DNA of 64,000 nucleotides from Flavobacterium sp. 5 (GTDB taxonomy: Bacteria > Bacteroidota > Bacteroidia > Flavobacteriales > Flavobacteriaceae), in NCBI RefSeq assembly GCF_002813295.1, contig NZ_PHUE01000001.1, positions 1,922,001 through 1,986,000 on the forward strand. The letters run 5' to 3'. This document shows, in pieces, positions 19,801-27,000 of the stretch. Made by a program: the position numbers and the translations under genes. The first letter of the stretch is position 1, and every line of letters starts with the position of its first letter. The notes beneath the pieces are model-generated. The model worked only from the letters and a program-made list of their open reading frames with translations. It did no database searches and had not been told where the DNA came from.

Positions 19801-20414
19801 CTATTCATCAAATCACTAAAATTTGGTAAAGTACTTCCTCCTCCATTACATTTAGAATATGCCGTTGCACCAATATAAATTATTTGATTAGCAGAACATC
19901 CAGATCCATTATCTAAACCTCCAGATGTTACTTGAAGACTTGAATTTGAAGGCAATCTTAAATTTACCTTATCGTTAAATTCCATAAATCCTGAAGACGG
20001 AGTTACTATTATAGCTTGAGTTGTTAAATAAAAATCCATCCCTCCAGAAGAAGTATCACCTTGCAAAACCAACCTTCCAGTAATTGTTAACGTACCGAAA
20101 GGAAAGGTTGTAATCGTAGCATTTATCGTAATTATATGACCTGTTTGAATTAAAACGGCACCCGTACCAGATTTTTCACCAGGATATCCTTGAGTAGCAG
20201 TTGGAGTTATCCAACTCGACCCATTATAATATTCCCAACTTGAAAGACTTGTCCAATTTCCAGTTGCTTTGGAACGGTAATCACCAACAGATTGCCCAAA
20301 AACAGTATTTCCAAACAAACAAACGAAAAGAACCATCAATAACAATCTAATTGTTCTTGACGATTGTAATGACAACACAGCATTTTTCTTAGAATTTAAG
20401 TAGAATTTGTCCAT
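16878..20414 (-). CDS. Secreted SprB/Ig/FN3-repeat protein with T9SS C-terminal domain
   Basis: A 1178-aa protein. The long N-terminus holds a signal peptide (SSRTIRLLLMVLFVCLFGNTVFGQ region, cut near residue 40). The next ~170 residues (VGDYRSKATGNW...SSWEYYNGSSW) are homologous to the N-terminus of the 65-5887 protein. SprB-like and Ig-like units follow (APTVSKVQPTCTVATGSI; GSVTLTSSVGNSYLWSTGAT), then an FN3-like domain at about 560-650 and the shared C-terminal region (KMNPMGKGFIIRVPKLYT; SNLIGNPYASALDAD), ending KIYDLKGSLLYEK-like and EEIIFQD. It has no long near-identical repeat. It looks like a family member that keeps the N-terminal type now also found on the 1940-aa paralogue. Cell-surface adhesion is an inference. 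Confidence 0.85.
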   Translation of the reverse strand: MDKFYLNSKKNAVLSLQSSRTIRLLLMVLFVCLFGNTVFGQSVGDYRSKATGNWTSLSSWEYYNGSSWITPTATQGYPGEKSGTGAVLIQTGHIITINATITTFPFGTLTITGRLVLQGDTSSGGMDFYLTTQAIIVTPSSGFMEFNDKVNLRLPSNSSLQVTSGGLDNGSGCSANQIIYIGATAYSKCNGGGSTLPNFSDLMNSGGTLNPIVTSNSPVCINNTVNLLGSFSGVSGTTTSGGATSGVNYSWSIVAPDASTQTSSLQNYSFTASQIGSYSVTLTCTTYFNTTLFSNAKIVTVIVSALPSAPTVSKVQPTCTVATGSISILTPAPDGVLKYSIDGLDYTNTLGVFNSLSSGTYSVTVKNSSGCISSATSAVINAQPVTPAVPIISAGGSTTFCTGGSVTLTSSVGNSYLWSTGATSLSIAPSTAGSYTVKVTNASGCQSASSLATVVTVTAPPTAPTGLASQSFCSGASPTVANLSATGSGILWYLAPSGGTSLTISTALINGNHYYASQTASGCESTSRLDVSVILNSAPNAPVVPSTLNLSCAATSFVVNWTASANTTKYRLDVATDTGFTNIVSPYGDLDLGNIVSTTVTGLPTATAFYLRLRAENVCGVGPNSIITTVSLPITKTMNGTTWDNGLPDNTKKAVFMSGGTLVPITSKLTACSCQIGANIAVKVGVPNGANTDAILNLVNGLDVDPTSTLTFENNASLVQINDNAVNTGKINYVRNTSPVQNFDYVYWCSPVKDQVLNVFSPASDRYYSYANGAWVPEAGTNKMNPMGKGFIIRVPKLYTNTSQTFTFKGVPNNGEVWVDVVTVKSNLIGNPYASALDADLFMTNNNNKDIINSALYFWTHNTQRTLVGSQYVYTSNDYAVYNLTGGAGPAPSTSGLGVTPSGQIAAGQAFFVASSVVGKFYFNNLMRISDSAANSQFFKPSKTKKGAGIEKNRIWLDLTNDGGAFKQLLVGYITGATNEFDKLYDGFSLNGNTFVDFYSVNDSKNYTIQGRKLPFNEADVVPLGYNTTVAGTFKISINKVDGSLTNQAVYLEDKVTNSIYNLKSGAYIFTTEIGTFNNRFVLRYANSTSKLGVTDDVVKEKGVVISVKNHQIKINSFDQAISAVKVYDLKGSLLYEKNKVDLNEFIVDHLASSDQFLIVMTQLENNKWVSEEIIFQD

Positions 20415-20893
20415 AAGAATAAGTTTTTAATTTTTAAAAATTCCTAAACCAAAATCACAATGTTTTTATCTCAAAAATGATAGAAAATAATTCGTAGGGG
20501 AGAATTCATAGTTTTAAAGAAAAATCATTTTTAAGCAACAAAAACAAGAATATATCAATAAAGTTACATGATACTATATATAAAAAATAATTAAATCGTC
20601 AAAGCACTTTTATATTCGCTATACTACAACTATACTGTTTATCAGTAAATTAACATCCTTAATAATGAAAGAAATGTATTAAATAATGTAAAATTCATTA
20701 ATAGGAATTCTCTATTAACAACAACAAATCAATTACTTCAAAAAACAACAAAATCATTATTTTATATTTGAATTAGACCTCTATAAAACACATTTAAAAT
20801 ATCCTAATTAAAAAATATTAACTTCTAAAATCAATTTCATTAACCAAAAACTTATTTTTGCTCCAAATACGACAAAAAGTATATCTATATTAC
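20415..20893. other. Divergent intergenic region between adhesin and recX
   Basis: AT-rich, with no gene on either strand. It must carry the adhesin promoter (minus) and the recX promoter (plus). TATTTTTG at 20853-20860 fits the Bacteroidota -7 consensus TAnnTTTG and would give a recX leader of about 28 nt. No clear -33 TTG accompanies it. Confidence 0.45.
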
Positions 20894-21370
20894 ATGAAAG
20901 AAGTCTATTCCCTTAAAGAAGCCATCCAAAAAATCGAACATTTTTGCGCCTATCAAGAACGATGTCACGAAGAAGTGGTATCCAAATTGTGGAGTATGAA
21001 ATTGGATTCATCAGAAATAGACGAAGCTATAGTGCATCTTATAGAGTACAATTTTTTAAATGAGTCAAGATTTGCTTGTAGTTTTGCGCGAGGAAAACAT
21101 CGGATTAAAAACTGGGGGAAAATTAGAATTACCAATGAATTAAAAATGCGTCATATTAATCAAACGCTAATTAACATAGCACTGAAAGAAATTACTCCGG
21201 AAGAATACATTACTACTTTTGAAAATTTAGCAGAAAGACATTGGAATTCCATCACAGAGAAGAATTCCCTTAAAAAACGAAAAAAATTTTGTGATTATTT
21301 GCTACGCCGTGGATTTGAAAGCAACTTGATTTACGACAAAGTAAAGGAGCTTGAAAATATTGACAACTAA
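20894..21370 (+). CDS. recX: Regulatory protein RecX
   Basis: A 158-aa RecX-family protein, known to bind RecA filaments and limit recombinase activity. The family's three-helix repeats are visible: KEAIQKIEHFCAYQERCHEEV, SSEIDEAIVHLIEYNFLNE and the typical ESRFACSFARGKHRIKNWGK segment, followed by a C-terminal YLLRRGFESNLIYDKVKEL repeat. The ATG at 20894 is preferred over an in-frame TTG at 20858, because that TTG lies inside the likely -7 promoter element. It stands alone, convergent with the biotin operon; recA is not in the window. Confidence 0.9.
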   Translation: MKEVYSLKEAIQKIEHFCAYQERCHEEVVSKLWSMKLDSSEIDEAIVHLIEYNFLNESRFACSFARGKHRIKNWGKIRITNELKMRHINQTLINIALKEITPEEYITTFENLAERHWNSITEKNSLKKRKKFCDYLLRRGFESNLIYDKVKELENIDN

Positions 21371-21452
21371 ATAATTAGCAGTAATCCGTCTTGATTTTCA
21401 GTAATAAGAAATACAAAAAAAAATTAATTTTTACAATTTGTAACTCAATATT

Positions 21453-22607
21453 TTACAAACTTAACAAAACACTTACTGCATTTCCACCGAAACCTACTGC
21501 ATTAACCAAAACTTTACGGACTTGTTTTCTTGGCTTTTGTGCTTTTACAAAAGGGACTTCGATGAACTGATTCTGCTGCATCATCAAAATAGCCATTTCA
21601 ACACTCAAAATTCCTGATGCTCCAAAAGTGTGACCAATTTTCCATTTATTCGTTGTAAGCATTGGTAAGTCGGAACCAAAAACTTTTTTAATCGCTTTAT
21701 ATTCTGTTAAGTCACCTGCTTTTGTTCCGGGCGCGTGCATCACTATGGCGTCAACTTCAGATAAATCAGTATTTTTTAAAGCCATTTTCATCGACTTCTG
21801 AAAACAAATTGCTTCCGTAGAAATGGATATATTATGTTCTAAAATTTCTGTGGCATACCCAATTCCTTCTATAAAAGCCAAAGCATTATCCTTTTTTCCT
21901 ATTTCCAAACAACAAACTGCTGCACCTTCGCCCAAAATCATTCCATTTTGTGTTTTCTCAAGATCGAAAGCTCTATTAGGAAATTGTTCTTCACTATTAG
22001 AATAAATTTTCAAAGCACGCATTTGTCCCACCGTAAAATCAGTTAAAGGTGCTTCACTTCCACCCACCAAAAACTTATCGGCCATTCCAGAACGAAGCCA
22101 AGCCACACCATTTAACAAAGCATGCAATGCAGTCGAACAAGTAATAGAATGTGAAATTTCTGGCCCCGAACTTTGTAAATCATGAGCTACCCAAGACGAA
22201 ATATTTCCCAAAGTAGTCGTCGGAGAAGCTAAGGTTTGTGCTTTACCAGTTTCTAAATATTCCTGATAATGTTTTTCGAATAAATCAGTAGCACCACGAG
22301 AAGAACCAATGTTTATTCCGAAAACATCATTCGAAGTCCAGCCAGCATTCTCGATTGCTTTTCTGGAAGCCACCATCGCATACAAAACAGATTTGTCTAA
22401 AGATTTGTATTTAATATCCGAAAGCTTCAAAGCTTCAACTATTGCTTTTGAATTATCATCCAATTGCGCAACAAGTGTTTCTTTTTGATCTAAAAAATGA
22501 CTCGTAAAACAATGAGTATCCTTTCGATAATTTTCCCAAATTATTTTTGGATCATTACCTAATGGCGAAATAGATGCGAGTGCTGTTATGGAGATAATTT
22601 GTGACAA
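21453..22607 (-). CDS. Beta-ketoacyl-ACP synthase (FabF/FabB-like) at the end of the biotin operon
   Basis: A 384-aa condensing enzyme of the KAS I/II type. The catalytic Cys lies in SITCSTALHALLNG (about residue 160). The two histidines lie in VMHAPGTKAGDLTEYKAI and TNKWKIGHTFGASG, so the Cys-His-His triad is complete; the glycine-rich tail (NAVGFGGNAVSVLLSL) is also present. Translation apparently starts at TTG (22607), since no upstream ATG is available before the bioA stop codon and the first internal ATG would remove the N-terminal lobe. It follows bioA by 21 bp in the same direction. A dedicated role in building the pimeloyl moiety is plausible from context but unproven; a general fatty-acid role is the alternative. 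Confidence 0.85.
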   Translation of the reverse strand: MSQIISITALASISPLGNDPKIIWENYRKDTHCFTSHFLDQKETLVAQLDDNSKAIVEALKLSDIKYKSLDKSVLYAMVASRKAIENAGWTSNDVFGINIGSSRGATDLFEKHYQEYLETGKAQTLASPTTTLGNISSWVAHDLQSSGPEISHSITCSTALHALLNGVAWLRSGMADKFLVGGSEAPLTDFTVGQMRALKIYSNSEEQFPNRAFDLEKTQNGMILGEGAAVCCLEIGKKDNALAFIEGIGYATEILEHNISISTEAICFQKSMKMALKNTDLSEVDAIVMHAPGTKAGDLTEYKAIKKVFGSDLPMLTTNKWKIGHTFGASGILSVEMAILMMQQNQFIEVPFVKAQKPRKQVRKVLVNAVGFGGNAVSVLLSL

Positions 22608-22628
22608 TTTTTCTTTTTTTTTGCAAAT

Positions 22629-23900
22629 TTAAGCTATTTCCAATGCCTTTTCGACCACTTCATATACTTTTTGCAATTGTTCATCTGTGATAATATAAGG
22701 TGGCAAAATATAAACAATATTTCCAACAGGACGCAAAACTATACCATTCTCAATAAAGAAATTATATAATTTATTGCGCAAAGTCCCGTAATAACTAGCC
22801 GAACTTTCAGTAACGATTTCCAAAGCAAAAATAACCCCTAATACGCGAGTTGTAGCCACTTTTGGATGAGATTCAATGTGCTTTTGAAATTCTAAATGCC
22901 TTTTATTTACACGAGCAACATTATCTTGCATTTCTGGAGCATTTAATAAAGTCAAACTTGCCAAAGCTGCTGCACAACCCGTAGGATTGGCCGTAAAAGT
23001 ATGACCATGAAATAACGCCTTATTAATATCTTCATCATAAAAAGCTTCAAAGATATCTTGAGTAAAAGTCGTAATTGCCATCGGAATAGTCCCTCCTGTC
23101 AAAGCCTTAGACAAACACATCATATCAGGAACTTCGTAAATATAATCGCAAGCAAACGTTTTTCCAGTTTTTCCAAAACCAGTCATTACTTCATCCGCAA
23201 TCGTAAGAACTTTATTTTCTCTACAAATCTGAATTAGTCTGTCTAATGATTCGGGTTCGTACATCACCATTCCAGCAGCACCTTGTACCAATGGTTCGAA
23301 GATAAATCCAGCACAATTATGCTTCTTAATTATTTCTGCTAAAGCATCAAAACTTACTTGTTCTTGACCTTTTACAGGAACAGGGATTCGAACCACATCT
23401 ATAAACATCCCTTGAAAGGCTTGAGTATAAAAAGAGATCCCACTTGCCGCCATTGCCGCAAAAGTATCTCCATGAAAACCATTTTCTAAAGCAATAATCG
23501 TTGTTCTCTTTTCGCCTTTATTGTAAAAATATTGCAAAGCAACCTTAATCGCTACTTCTACAGCAGTAGATCCATTATCGGAGAAGAATATTTTTTGTTG
23601 ATTTTTAGGTAAAATTTCCATCAATTTTTCAGCCAAAACAATAGCTGGTTCGTGCGTAAATCCACCAAACAAAACATGTTCTAATGTAGTTAATTGCTTG
23701 TAAATAGCGTCAGCAATAAATTTGTTAGAATGTCCATAAGGATTAACCCACCAAGAAGCAATTGCATCGATAAATTCCTTATTGTTTACATCCCAAAGTA
23801 GCGCACCTTCACCTTTAGCAATAGCAATAGGAAGTGCAGCAGTTTTATGTTGTGTATATGGATGCCAAATAGTATTCTGGTCTCTTTCGATCAAACTCAT
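22629..23900 (-). CDS. bioA: Adenosylmethionine-8-amino-7-oxononanoate aminotransferase
   Basis: A 423-aa class III PLP-dependent aminotransferase. It converts 7-keto-8-aminopelargonate to 7,8-diaminopelargonate in biotin synthesis, normally with S-adenosylmethionine as amino donor. Hallmarks are the substrate-pocket motif DAIASWWVNPYGHSN near residue 46-60, the PLP phosphate region SDNGSTAVEVAIK, GFHGDTFAAMAASG, the DEVMTGFGKTG segment with the PLP-interacting Asp, and the Schiff-base lysine in CLSKALTGGTIPMA. Length is normal for BioA. It lies 33 bp after bioD in the bio operon. Confidence 0.95.
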   Translation of the reverse strand: MSLIERDQNTIWHPYTQHKTAALPIAIAKGEGALLWDVNNKEFIDAIASWWVNPYGHSNKFIADAIYKQLTTLEHVLFGGFTHEPAIVLAEKLMEILPKNQQKIFFSDNGSTAVEVAIKVALQYFYNKGEKRTTIIALENGFHGDTFAAMAASGISFYTQAFQGMFIDVVRIPVPVKGQEQVSFDALAEIIKKHNCAGFIFEPLVQGAAGMVMYEPESLDRLIQICRENKVLTIADEVMTGFGKTGKTFACDYIYEVPDMMCLSKALTGGTIPMAITTFTQDIFEAFYDEDINKALFHGHTFTANPTGCAAALASLTLLNAPEMQDNVARVNKRHLEFQKHIESHPKVATTRVLGVIFALEIVTESSASYYGTLRNKLYNFFIENGIVLRPVGNIVYILPPYIITDEQLQKVYEVVEKALEIA

Positions 23901-23933
23901 CAGATTGCTGATTTAAGATTAATAAATTATCTA

Positions 23934-24551
23934 TTATAATTGCAAAAGTTCCTCTCGGAATCTATCTGCATATTCTTTGATTACATTCTGATCAAAATAA
24001 GGCTCTTCATCAATTCGACCAATGCACTTAATTCCGGTTTTCTTCAAAATAATTGACTCTGTTGAGGCATTTTCATTACCCGAAAAAATAATTCCTCCTA
24101 TCGCTATTTTACGATTAAGCAAAGCTTCTATTGTAAGTAACGTATGATTGATACTACCCAAATAATGCCTTGACACAATTATTACTTTATAATCGGGTTT
24201 AATTAAATCAATCACACAATCTGTATCATTTAAAGGCACAAAAACACCTCCTGCACCTTCAATTACCAAATGACTTTTTGTTTTTGGTTCTTTGATTTGA
24301 TTTAAATCAATAACAACACCATCCAACTCAGCTGCAAGATGCGGACTCGCAGGCGTATTTAAAGCATAAGCATTTGGATGAAATTGTGATTTGCTATTAG
24401 AGATATACTCTTTGACCTTATGAGTATCGGATTTGTCTAAATCTCCAGCCTGAATTGGTTTCCAATAATCAGCCTGTAAAGATTCAACAATTATGGATGA
24501 GGCAATAGTTTTGCCAACATCGGTTGAGATTCCTGTTATAAATAGTTTCAT
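23934..24551 (-). CDS. bioD: Dethiobiotin synthetase
   Basis: A 205-aa P-loop enzyme that carboxylates diaminopelargonate with CO2 and ATP to form dethiobiotin. The Walker A-like motif GISTDVGKT starts at about residue 7. The substrate-loop lysine occurs in YWKPIQAGD and the second conserved loop in IEGAGGVFVPLND. It is slightly shorter than the E. coli enzyme but complete. It sits between bioA and the inserted GxxExxY gene, transcribed with both. Confidence 0.95.
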   Translation of the reverse strand: MKLFITGISTDVGKTIASSIIVESLQADYWKPIQAGDLDKSDTHKVKEYISNSKSQFHPNAYALNTPASPHLAAELDGVVIDLNQIKEPKTKSHLVIEGAGGVFVPLNDTDCVIDLIKPDYKVIIVSRHYLGSINHTLLTIEALLNRKIAIGGIIFSGNENASTESIILKKTGIKCIGRIDEEPYFDQNVIKEYADRFREELLQL

Positions 24552-24562
24552 ATAAATTAGCC

Positions 24563-24598
24563 CACGGATAATACTGATTCAACTGATTATCACAGATT
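24563..24598. repeat. Left cluster of ~9-bp-period ACTGATT-like repeats flanking the GxxExxY gene
   Basis: On the plus strand four degenerate units follow one another: CACGGATAAT, ACTGATTCA, ACTGATTAT, CACAGATTT. The cluster at 24995-25030 has the reverse-complement core (AATCAGT), so the two clusters are inverted around the gene. The left cluster overlaps the last codons of the GxxExxY gene. Confidence 0.75.
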
Positions 24599-24991
24599 TT
24601 TTAAATTCTTCTTTCTATCATTTGTGTAAATAATACGCTTAAATTCTGGGTCTTCACCAAAGTTTAATAAAAGTCCAACTTCCATTTCGGTTGCTTTTAA
24701 ATAATTCATTAATTGAGCAACATGCACATTCATTAGTAATTCACAAGCTTTCAATTCAATTATAATTTTATTTTCAATTAAGAAATCAGAATAATATTCA
24801 CCAATCAACCGTCCCTTTAAATAGACTTTTATTGGCGTTTGAGCTTCCACTTTGTATCCTTTATTTTTTAATTCGAAATACATTGCATTCTGATATACTT
24901 TTTCTAAAAAACCATATCCTAACTGATTGTATATATCATAATACACTTTCAAAATATCATCTGTTATTTCTTTATGCAATAAACCTGTCAT
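24590..24991 (-). CDS. GxxExxY protein (PD-(D/E)XK nuclease-like fold)
   Basis: A 133-aa protein with the family signature at residues of about 27-33 (GFLEKVY), followed by QNAMYFELKNKGYKVEAQ. A nuclease-like core is visible in YYSDFLIENKIIIELKA (D...E-x-K), then a C-terminal VAQLMNYLKATEMEVGLLLNF segment. The GxxExxY family is common in Bacteroidota and other phyla, and its biochemical role is not established. Here it interrupts the biotin operon between bioF and bioD and is bracketed by inverted clusters of short periodic repeats, suggesting acquisition as a unit. A biotin-related role is unlikely. Confidence 0.9.
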   Translation of the reverse strand: MTGLLHKEITDDILKVYYDIYNQLGYGFLEKVYQNAMYFELKNKGYKVEAQTPIKVYLKGRLIGEYYSDFLIENKIIIELKACELLMNVHVAQLMNYLKATEMEVGLLLNFGEDPEFKRIIYTNDRKKNLKNL

Positions 24992-24994
24992 ATA

Positions 24995-25030
24995 AAATCA
25001 GTTTAAATCAGTAGAATCCGTTAAATCAGT
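24995..25030. repeat. Right cluster of ~9-bp-period AATCAGT repeats flanking the GxxExxY gene
   Basis: On the plus strand the units are AAATCAGTTT, AAATCAGTAG, AATCCGTTA and AATCAGTGAG. The cluster runs into the end of bioF, so the last codons of BioF (S-L-I-stop) are encoded by repeat sequence. This suggests that insertion of the unit rewrote the extreme C-terminus. Confidence 0.75.
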
Positions 25031-26172
25031 GAGCCAAAAACAAAGTTACTCAACAACGTCAACAATTTAGTTATTTCCTCTTTACTATTGTAACTATGCA
25101 AACAAAACCGCAATCGCTCTTGCCCCTCAGGAACAGTTGGAGAAAGTATTGCTTTGACATCAAAACCTTCCTTTTGCAAAGAATTGGCAATGTTTTTAAC
25201 TTTTTCGTTTCCGGGAATAATAACACTTTGAATAGCCGATTTACTTCGAATAAAAAGCGGGCTTAAATTCAGCATTTTTTTCACCTGATTGAAAAAAATA
25301 ATATTTTCACGAAGTAATTCAATTGATTTCTTATCTTTTTCTAAATGATAATATCCCAATAAAATAGTAGCCACCGAATGAGGTGATAATCCAGTTGTAT
25401 AAATAAAACTTCGTGCAAAATTGACAAGATATGATTGCAATTCATTCGAACCTAAAACAACAGCACCATGACAGCCCAACCCCTTTCCAAAAGTCATAAT
25501 TCGGGCAAATACTTTATCCTGTAAATCTAGATACTGAATCAATCCTTCTCCTTTATCACCAAAAACGCCCAAAGCATGAGCTTCATCAATTACTAAATAA
25601 CCATTGTATCTGCCAGAAATAGCTATTAATTCTTCCAGATTTGGGCAATCACCATCCATAGAAAAAACAGATTCGGTTACAATATAAATAACTGATTTTT
25701 CGCTCTGTTTTAAAAGCAGTCTTTCTAAATCTTCAAAATTATTATGCTGAAATTTATAAGATTTGGCATTACTCATTTGGATTCCGTCCCGAATAGAAGC
25801 ATGACACAATTCATCGAACAAAATGACATCATTGCGTTGTGGAACTGCGCTAAAAAAACCAACATTAGCGTCATAACCAGAATTAAATAATAATGCTGAT
25901 TCCACTTGATGAAATTGAGCAATATGCTTTTCAGCTTTGGTATATAAAAAGTGGTTCCCAGAAAGTAATCGAGAACCTGTAGCACCATTATTTTTAATAT
26001 TATGGGTTACTAAAAACTGATGGGTTTCATTAAAAACAACTTCCGATTTTGAAAAACCTATATAATCATTAGATGCAAAATCAATTAAATCATTAGGTTT
26101 TGGAAGGATTCTTAGTGCATTATTTTGCTTACGACTTTCAAGCTTTGCAATTAGATTTTCTGGAAACTTCAT
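25021..26172 (-). CDS. bioF: 8-amino-7-oxononanoate synthase
   Basis: A 383-aa alpha-oxoamine synthase (PLP enzyme) that condenses a pimeloyl thioester with L-alanine, the first step of biotin ring assembly. Visible motifs: NDYIGFSKSE near residue 35, GATGSRLLSGNH, FNSGYDANVGFFSAV, SVFSMDGDCPNLEEL, DEAHALGVFGDKG, and the PLP lysine in MTFGKGLGCHGAVVLG. The ATG at 26172 lies 5 nt after a TAnnTTTG -7 element, so its message may be nearly leaderless. First gene of the bio operon. bioB and a recognisable pimelate-forming bioC/bioH are not in this window. Confidence 0.95.
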   Translation of the reverse strand: MKFPENLIAKLESRKQNNALRILPKPNDLIDFASNDYIGFSKSEVVFNETHQFLVTHNIKNNGATGSRLLSGNHFLYTKAEKHIAQFHQVESALLFNSGYDANVGFFSAVPQRNDVILFDELCHASIRDGIQMSNAKSYKFQHNNFEDLERLLLKQSEKSVIYIVTESVFSMDGDCPNLEELIAISGRYNGYLVIDEAHALGVFGDKGEGLIQYLDLQDKVFARIMTFGKGLGCHGAVVLGSNELQSYLVNFARSFIYTTGLSPHSVATILLGYYHLEKDKKSIELLRENIIFFNQVKKMLNLSPLFIRSKSAIQSVIIPGNEKVKNIANSLQKEGFDVKAILSPTVPEGQERLRFCLHSYNSKEEITKLLTLLSNFVFGSLI

Positions 26173-26177
26173 GAGTG

Positions 26178-26185
26178 CAAAGTTA
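26178..26185 (-). promoter_or_regulatory. Candidate -7 promoter element of the biotin operon
   Basis: Minus-strand TAACTTTG matches TAnnTTTG. An upstream TTTG lies 23 bp before it. It is followed by CACTC and then the bioF ATG, which would give a leaderless or very short-leader message. It separates the bio operon from the outer-membrane protein gene that ends at 26197. Confidence 0.45.
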
Positions 26186-26196
26186 TGGAAAGCAAC

Positions 26197-26949
26197 TTAA
26201 TTATTAGGCAAAGTTTCTTTTTCTTCTAACTTCTTCTTTTCAGCAGCTTTTTTAGCAGCCTTACCCTTCCCAATAGGCAAACCTGCAGTAATATATAATG
26301 AGCGATTAAATTGATTTGGGCTATTATCCCCTTTTAAAAGTGGTACTAATCCATAGTAATATTGCAAACCAAGATTAAGCCCGTTTTTAGTCTTAAAACG
26401 ATATCCAGCACCAAAAGCTAAACCTGCATCAATCACGTGAATTTTATCGCGTATTTTATTTTTATATTCTGCGTCTGCACCGTTATAATCTTGACGAAAT
26501 ATATCAACCGCACTAGACAATAATCCCAATTGAGTACCAGCTTTTACATAAATATTATTATCAAATTTGTACTTAATCATGAATGGCACATTGAAATAAC
26601 TAATTTTCCTTTCAACAGATCCTTCCGAAAAAGTAGCATCTAATTTTTCATCATTTAAACTATAAACAGGCAATCCATTAGCTCCCATAGAAGACTTAAC
26701 AATTACACCTGTATTAAAAATCCAAGAGGGATTCTTTAAATTAAAATCGAAATAAAAACCTAAGTTAAAACCTGTTCTATAATCTGCTCCGGGTTGATTT
26801 GTAATAGTAGAAAAATTAGCACCTCCTTCTAAACCGAATTCAATATTAGGCGAATTCAGTTTATCTCCAAAAATAAGAGACATTAAAACCTGAGATTGAG
26901 CCTTCTGAAAACCAAAACATAATACAAATACGAATAGAATCTTTTTCAT
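26197..26949 (-). CDS. PorT-like outer-membrane beta-barrel protein
   Basis: A 250-aa protein with a signal peptide (MKKILFVFVLCFGFQKAQS). Alternating beta-strand segments are typical of small eight-stranded barrels: IEFGLEGGANFSTI, RTGFNLGFYFDFNL, VPFMIKYKFDNNIYVKAGTQLGLL, DAGLAFGAGYRFKTKNGLNLGLQYYYGL. The lysine/glutamate-rich C-terminal tail after GLPIGKGKAAKKAAEKKKLEE is unusual for a barrel and may be periplasmic. It resembles the broad PorT family but need not share PorT's T9SS role. It lies 51 bp after the gene at 27001 and 24 bp before bioF. Confidence 0.65.
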   Translation of the reverse strand: MKKILFVFVLCFGFQKAQSQVLMSLIFGDKLNSPNIEFGLEGGANFSTITNQPGADYRTGFNLGFYFDFNLKNPSWIFNTGVIVKSSMGANGLPVYSLNDEKLDATFSEGSVERKISYFNVPFMIKYKFDNNIYVKAGTQLGLLSSAVDIFRQDYNGADAEYKNKIRDKIHVIDAGLAFGAGYRFKTKNGLNLGLQYYYGLVPLLKGDNSPNQFNRSLYITAGLPIGKGKAAKKAAEKKKLEEKETLPNN

Positions 26950-27000
26950 CTGATATAATTATCGATTTAGATAAATCTCAAGTTTAATTTTCAAAATTAT

